Positions 59,604 to 64,000 of a stretch of DNA of 64,000 nucleotides are shown one piece after another. The stretch comes from Shewanella litoralis (lineage in GTDB: Bacteria; Pseudomonadota; Gammaproteobacteria; Enterobacterales; Shewanellaceae). A model generated the notes under the pieces. It ran no database searches. It saw only the letters and a program-made list of their open reading frames with translations, and was not told the origin of the DNA. Both the position numbers and the translations under genes were made by a program. Every line of letters starts with the position of its first letter. Position 1 is the stretch's first letter. The stretch lies in the NCBI RefSeq assembly GCF_009828585.1, contig NZ_WSRZ01000001.1:51382-115381 (forward strand). Direction: 5' to 3'.

Positions 59604-59632
59604 ATTATAGCGTAAGCACGCCGACAAACCAA
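59604..59632 (-). promoter_or_regulatory. rnpB promoter
   Basis: TTGGTT and a perfect TATAAT separated by 17 bases on the - strand, six bases before the mature 5' end. Confidence 0.85.
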
Positions 59633-59651
59633 TGCTAAAAAACGTTCACTG

Positions 59652-60494
59652 TTATAAATCCAACTCTAGTCCGTATTTATACAGGGCATTTTTCTTTAAT
59701 CCGTGAATTTGCGCTGCAATCGCGGCCGCTTTTTTTAGCGGTAATTCTTCGCTTAATAGTTTTAACGTCGCCACAGCAACTGCAGGAATGCCTTCTTCAT
59801 CAGATAAAGCAAAACCGTGGCACATTAACACAATTTCACCTTTTTGCTGGTTATCATCAGCTTCTACCATAGCCAGTACTTCTGCGGCGGTGCCCGTTAA
59901 AAAGGTTTCGAAGGTTTTAGTCACTTCGCGTGCCATCACCACTTGCCTATCGTCGCCCAATACTTGTGCGATAGCGCTTAAGCTGTATACAATCCGATGC
60001 GGTGATTCGTAAAAAATTAAGGTGCGGGGATCTTCTTTAAGCATTTCAAGCTTATCGATTCGGGCTTTTTCTTTTGACGGTAAAAAACCTTCAAAACTAA
60101 AACGATCAGATGGTAACCCCGATGCGCTTAGTGCCGTAATCGCGGCGCATGCTCCGGGTAACGGCACCACCCGATGACCAGCCTGACGAACATGGTTAAC
60201 TAAGTGATATCCAGGATCCGAAATAAGCGGAGTGCCGGCATCGGATATAAGCGCAATGGATTTGCCCGCGTTCAATTGCTCAACTATCCATTGAGCACGA
60301 TCACGCTCATTATGGTCATGTAATGCTGTTTTACGGGTTTCAATACCAAAGTGACTCAGCAGTTTTCCGCTGTGCCTGGTGTCTTCACAAGCGATTAAAT
60401 CGACTTGCTGCAACACCTCTAATGCACGAGCGCTGATGTCGCCTAAATTACCTATAGGGGTGGGAACAATATACAGCGCGACCATTTGGTCCAT
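59652..60494 (-). CDS. rsmI: 16S rRNA C1402 2'-O-methyltransferase RsmI
   Basis: 280 aa of the tetrapyrrole-methylase fold. [46 protein letters not shown] and [12 protein letters not shown] are family hallmarks. The GAGGT box suits the ATG at 60494 (MDQMVALY); a second ATG three codons on is possible. Divergent from lpoA, as in E. coli (yraL-yraM). Confidence 0.96.
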   Translation of the reverse strand: MDQMVALYIVPTPIGNLGDISARALEVLQQVDLIACEDTRHSGKLLSHFGIETRKTALHDHNERDRAQWIVEQLNAGKSIALISDAGTPLISDPGYHLVNHVRQAGHRVVPLPGACAAITALSASGLPSDRFSFEGFLPSKEKARIDKLEMLKEDPRTLIFYESPHRIVYSLSAIAQVLGDDRQVVMAREVTKTFETFLTGTAAEVLAMVEADDNQQKGEIVLMCHGFALSDEEGIPAVAVATLKLLSEELPLKKAAAIAAQIHGLKKNALYKYGLELDL

Positions 60495-60583
60495 AATTAC
60501 CTCGATAATGAATCTACCTGATACTTTCGCCCAGCGTAAGAGCAGGTTAAACTAGTGCCAGTATCTTAACAGAGTGAAGCCAA

Positions 60584-62412
60584 GTGTTAAAAAGACTGAA
60601 TACAACAAAATTAGTGTGCGCGATGATTTTCTCTGTCTTATTGGTAGGTTGTGCTACCGAGCAACAGCGAAAGCAAAGAGAATATGTCGAAATAAGCACA
60701 TCGTTGGTTGCCGCCGAACATCCGGCTAAAATCTACTTAACCGAAGCCAAAAATAGCAGTTTACCAGAAAAGCGTGACCGTTATTTATTACTGGCGGCTC
60801 ATGCTTACATTAATAATGGTAACGTTAATTCAGCTACCAGTATTTTAACCTCGATGCAAAAGTCGATGGTGAATGTGCCGACACTTCAAGCTGAACATAT
60901 TTACTTGCGTGCTCGCATTGCAGAGAAAACAACAAGTAGTGAAGCCGCATTAGAGATATTGCAATATCCACCACATTGGCAGCTTCCTCGTTGGCAGATG
61001 GCAAGCTATCACCAATATAAAGCCAAGCTATATAAAAATACCCAACAATCCATTGATCAGGTCAAGCAACTGAGCTTACTGAGCAACTATTTACCTAAAT
61101 CAGAAACTACCGCGGTCAACAATGTGATTTGGTCGATATTGCAGCCGTTACAAGAAGAAACGGTACAGTCGTTTATGCGCGACCCGTCAAACCCCATTTT
61201 TGCAGGGTGGTTACAGCTAAGCTATATCGCTAAACACTATGCTGTTGAACCAACTCAGTTAGTGCGCTATTTAGGTGAATGGCAGCGTAATAATCCATAT
61301 CACCCAGCGGCCATTAAGCTGCCAGGCGATCTTGAAAAAGCCTTAAGTGCCAAACCATTTAGACCACAGAACATTGCGGTACTGTTACCATTAACCGGTC
61401 CTCGAGCCGTTGTTGCTGAACCTATACGCCAAGGGATTATCGCCAGTTACTTGTCTGAATATGACAGTAATGTCGCTGTTAATTTTTACGATACTCAACT
61501 TGGTGTTGTGGCCGCCTATAATGACGCAGTAACCCAAGGGGCTGAGTTCATTATTGGGCCTTTGTTGCCTAATGAAGTAGAAGAGCTGCAAAAACTAAAC
61601 GACAAGCAAAAGAGTACGATTCCACAGCTCTATTTAAATCAGACAGAACATTTTAATCCGCAGCCCAATCAGTTTTATTTTTCGCTGTCTCCAGCACAAG
61701 AAGCCAGCGACGCAGCACACAAACTGTTTAGTGACGGGGTGAAATTACCGCTTTTATTGGCCAGTAACGACCCTATTGGTAAGCGCATGGCTGAAAGCTT
61801 TAAACAAACTTGGCTTACGCTAACCAGCGACAATGCCGAAGTGCATTATTATGACCCGGGCGACCAAATTAAAGTTGCGGTACAAGAAGCATTGGGCGTA
61901 AACGACAGCCAGGCACGTATTAGTAGAATGAAAGATTTATTGGGCAGTCGCTTAGAGTCAGATTTTCGTTCTCGCCAGGATATTGATGCAATTTACATGA
62001 TCTCAGGTTCGCAAGACTTGGCGTTATTAAAACCATTTTTAGACGTTAACTTCAGCGTGTTCTCTGAACCTGTTGCCTTATACACCACCAGTCGTAGTCG
62101 TTTAGAAACTGAGTCAACCCAGGCGGCTCAAGATCTTAATAACTTGATGATTAGTGATATACCGTGGTTAATGCGTCCAAGCAGCGAAACGCAAATGGTG
62201 TCTGAGTTATGGAGCTCCTGGAACAACAGCCAAAAACGACTCTATGTGATGGGATTTGACTCACTTGAGTTAGTCAATCGTTTAGCTCAAATGCGGGCGT
62301 TCCCGGGCTATCAATTTATGGGACGTAGCGGTGCATTGTCGGTGAAGTCTAACGGGGTGATTGAGCGCCAGCTGTCGTGGGGCAAATACACTCAAGGACA
62401 ACTCAAACCGCT

Positions 62413-62416
<4 letters not shown>
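60584..62416 (+). CDS. lpoA: Outer-membrane lipoprotein LpoA, activator of PBP1a
   Basis: 610 aa. The signal peptide ends in lipobox LVGC (Cys about residue 23). A helical TPR-like N-domain (about 30-250) is followed by the LppC periplasmic-binding-like C-domain (about 255-600; [23 protein letters not shown]). It spans the periplasm to stimulate the peptidoglycan synthase PBP1a. The start is GTG. Its stop overlaps the yraN start by 4 bases. Confidence 0.95.
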
Positions 62417-63459
<1,043 letters not shown>

Positions 63460-63460
<1 letters not shown>

Positions 63461-64000
63461 TGAATAGATTATTCGTCGTCTCTGTATTTGCATTACTGCT
63501 TCAAGGGTGTGCTGGTGCCGTTATGGTTGGTGCTGTGAGCGGTGCTAAAATGGCAAATGATGAACGCAGCATGAGTACGCAAATCAGCGACACCAATGCT
63601 GACTTTACGATTGCGAGCGCCTTGTCTAAATACGATGACTTGAATAATCAAACCAATATCGCTGCTGTTGTAATGAATAATAATGTATTGATGATTGGCC
63701 AGGCGCCAAACTCAATGCTGCGTGATAAAGCTATTACTGTGGTCCAAGACTTACAAATTGGCGGCAAGATACATAATCAAATCCGTATTGGTACGCCAAC
63801 CTCGTTTACCACGCGCAGCAATGACACCTGGGTGACGACCAAAGTAAAAGGGCGCATGCTCAATGAAAAGTCGCTCGACATTACCCGCATTAAAGTGGTT
63901 ACCGAAAATGGCGAAGTATTTTTACTTGGGTTAATTGACCGTAAACAAGCTGATTTAGCGGTTGAGATTGCCCGCAATACTGCCGGTGTGCGTAAAGTAG
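63460..64000 (+). CDS. dolP: BON-domain outer-membrane lipoprotein DolP (YraP), cut by the window end
   Basis: The frame is open to the last base (180 codons seen, about 190 expected). The signal peptide ends LLLQGC (Cys about residue 17), and two BON domains follow (about 45-110 and 120-180; VVMNNNVLMIGQAP, VVTENGEVFLLG). DolP helps keep the outer membrane intact. The start shares a base with the diaA stop (TAATG). Confidence 0.93.

Overview
The window looks like chromosomal DNA of a marine gammaproteobacterium, most likely Shewanella or a close relative. The evidence is a complete BpfA/Lap-type biofilm adhesin operon, an ilvY-ilvC-ilvLGMDA cluster, the conserved rsmI-lpoA-yraN-diaA-dolP block, ubiK, zapB, rep, srkA, selO and dsbA, several c-di-GMP proteins, and small Shewanella-like repeats. 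Coding is dense. I see no phage, no complete insertion sequence, no CRISPR array and no clear genomic island. This placement rests on gene content; no database search was made.

Bases 1-12036 hold the adhesin operon on the + strand: the 3' part of a giant RTX/VWA adhesin (bpfA), the ABC exporter, membrane-fusion and TolC parts of its type I secretion system, an OmpA-like lipoprotein, the periplasmic LapG-type protease (bpfG) and the LapD-type c-di-GMP receptor (bpfD). A tRNA operon (Arg-CCG, His-GTG and two identical Pro-TGG genes) follows on the - strand, then a GAF-GAF-GGDEF-EAL protein, rep helicase, ubiK and a class V aminotransferase.

Bases 19300-28335 hold branched-chain amino acid synthesis. 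On the - strand lie ilvC and then an attenuator-controlled ilvL-G-M-D-A operon; ilvY diverges on the + strand. ilvE lies apart, at 38.4 kb. Between them are a PaeA/YtfL-type transporter, a YifB/ComM AAA+ ATPase, two tandem YihG-like acyltransferases and a 1503-residue beta-propeller sensor with PAS, GGDEF and EAL domains.

Bases 39600-46800 carry a Rid protein, zapB, a short unannotated gene convergent with zapB, a candidate small RNA, dsbA, the overlapping set srkA / DUF3630 / selO / lipoprotein, a membrane-anchored acidic protein and a YgbA-type Cys-rich protein. Bases 46960-50100 hold a SYLF-domain protein, then a repeat-rich stretch in which a pentapeptide-repeat gene sits between inverted copies of an intergenic repeat, then a secreted protein of unknown function.

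Bases 50200-64000 carry ygiQ, a MAPEG protein, a fused ThrE-type exporter, a MITE-like element with a 47-bp tandem repeat, an Omp85-like outer-membrane protein, a TonB-dependent siderophore receptor behind a Fur box, the RNase P RNA gene, and rsmI, lpoA, yraN, diaA and dolP (cut by the window end).

The recurring theme is c-di-GMP and surface attachment: bpfD reads the signal, two other multidomain proteins could make or remove it, and the adhesin system acts on it. No wholly new system is evident. The best leads are the candidate Hfq-type small RNA near 40.9 kb, the gene hidden over the zapB terminator, the inverted-repeat-flanked pentapeptide gene, and the OmpA-like lipoprotein inside the adhesin operon.
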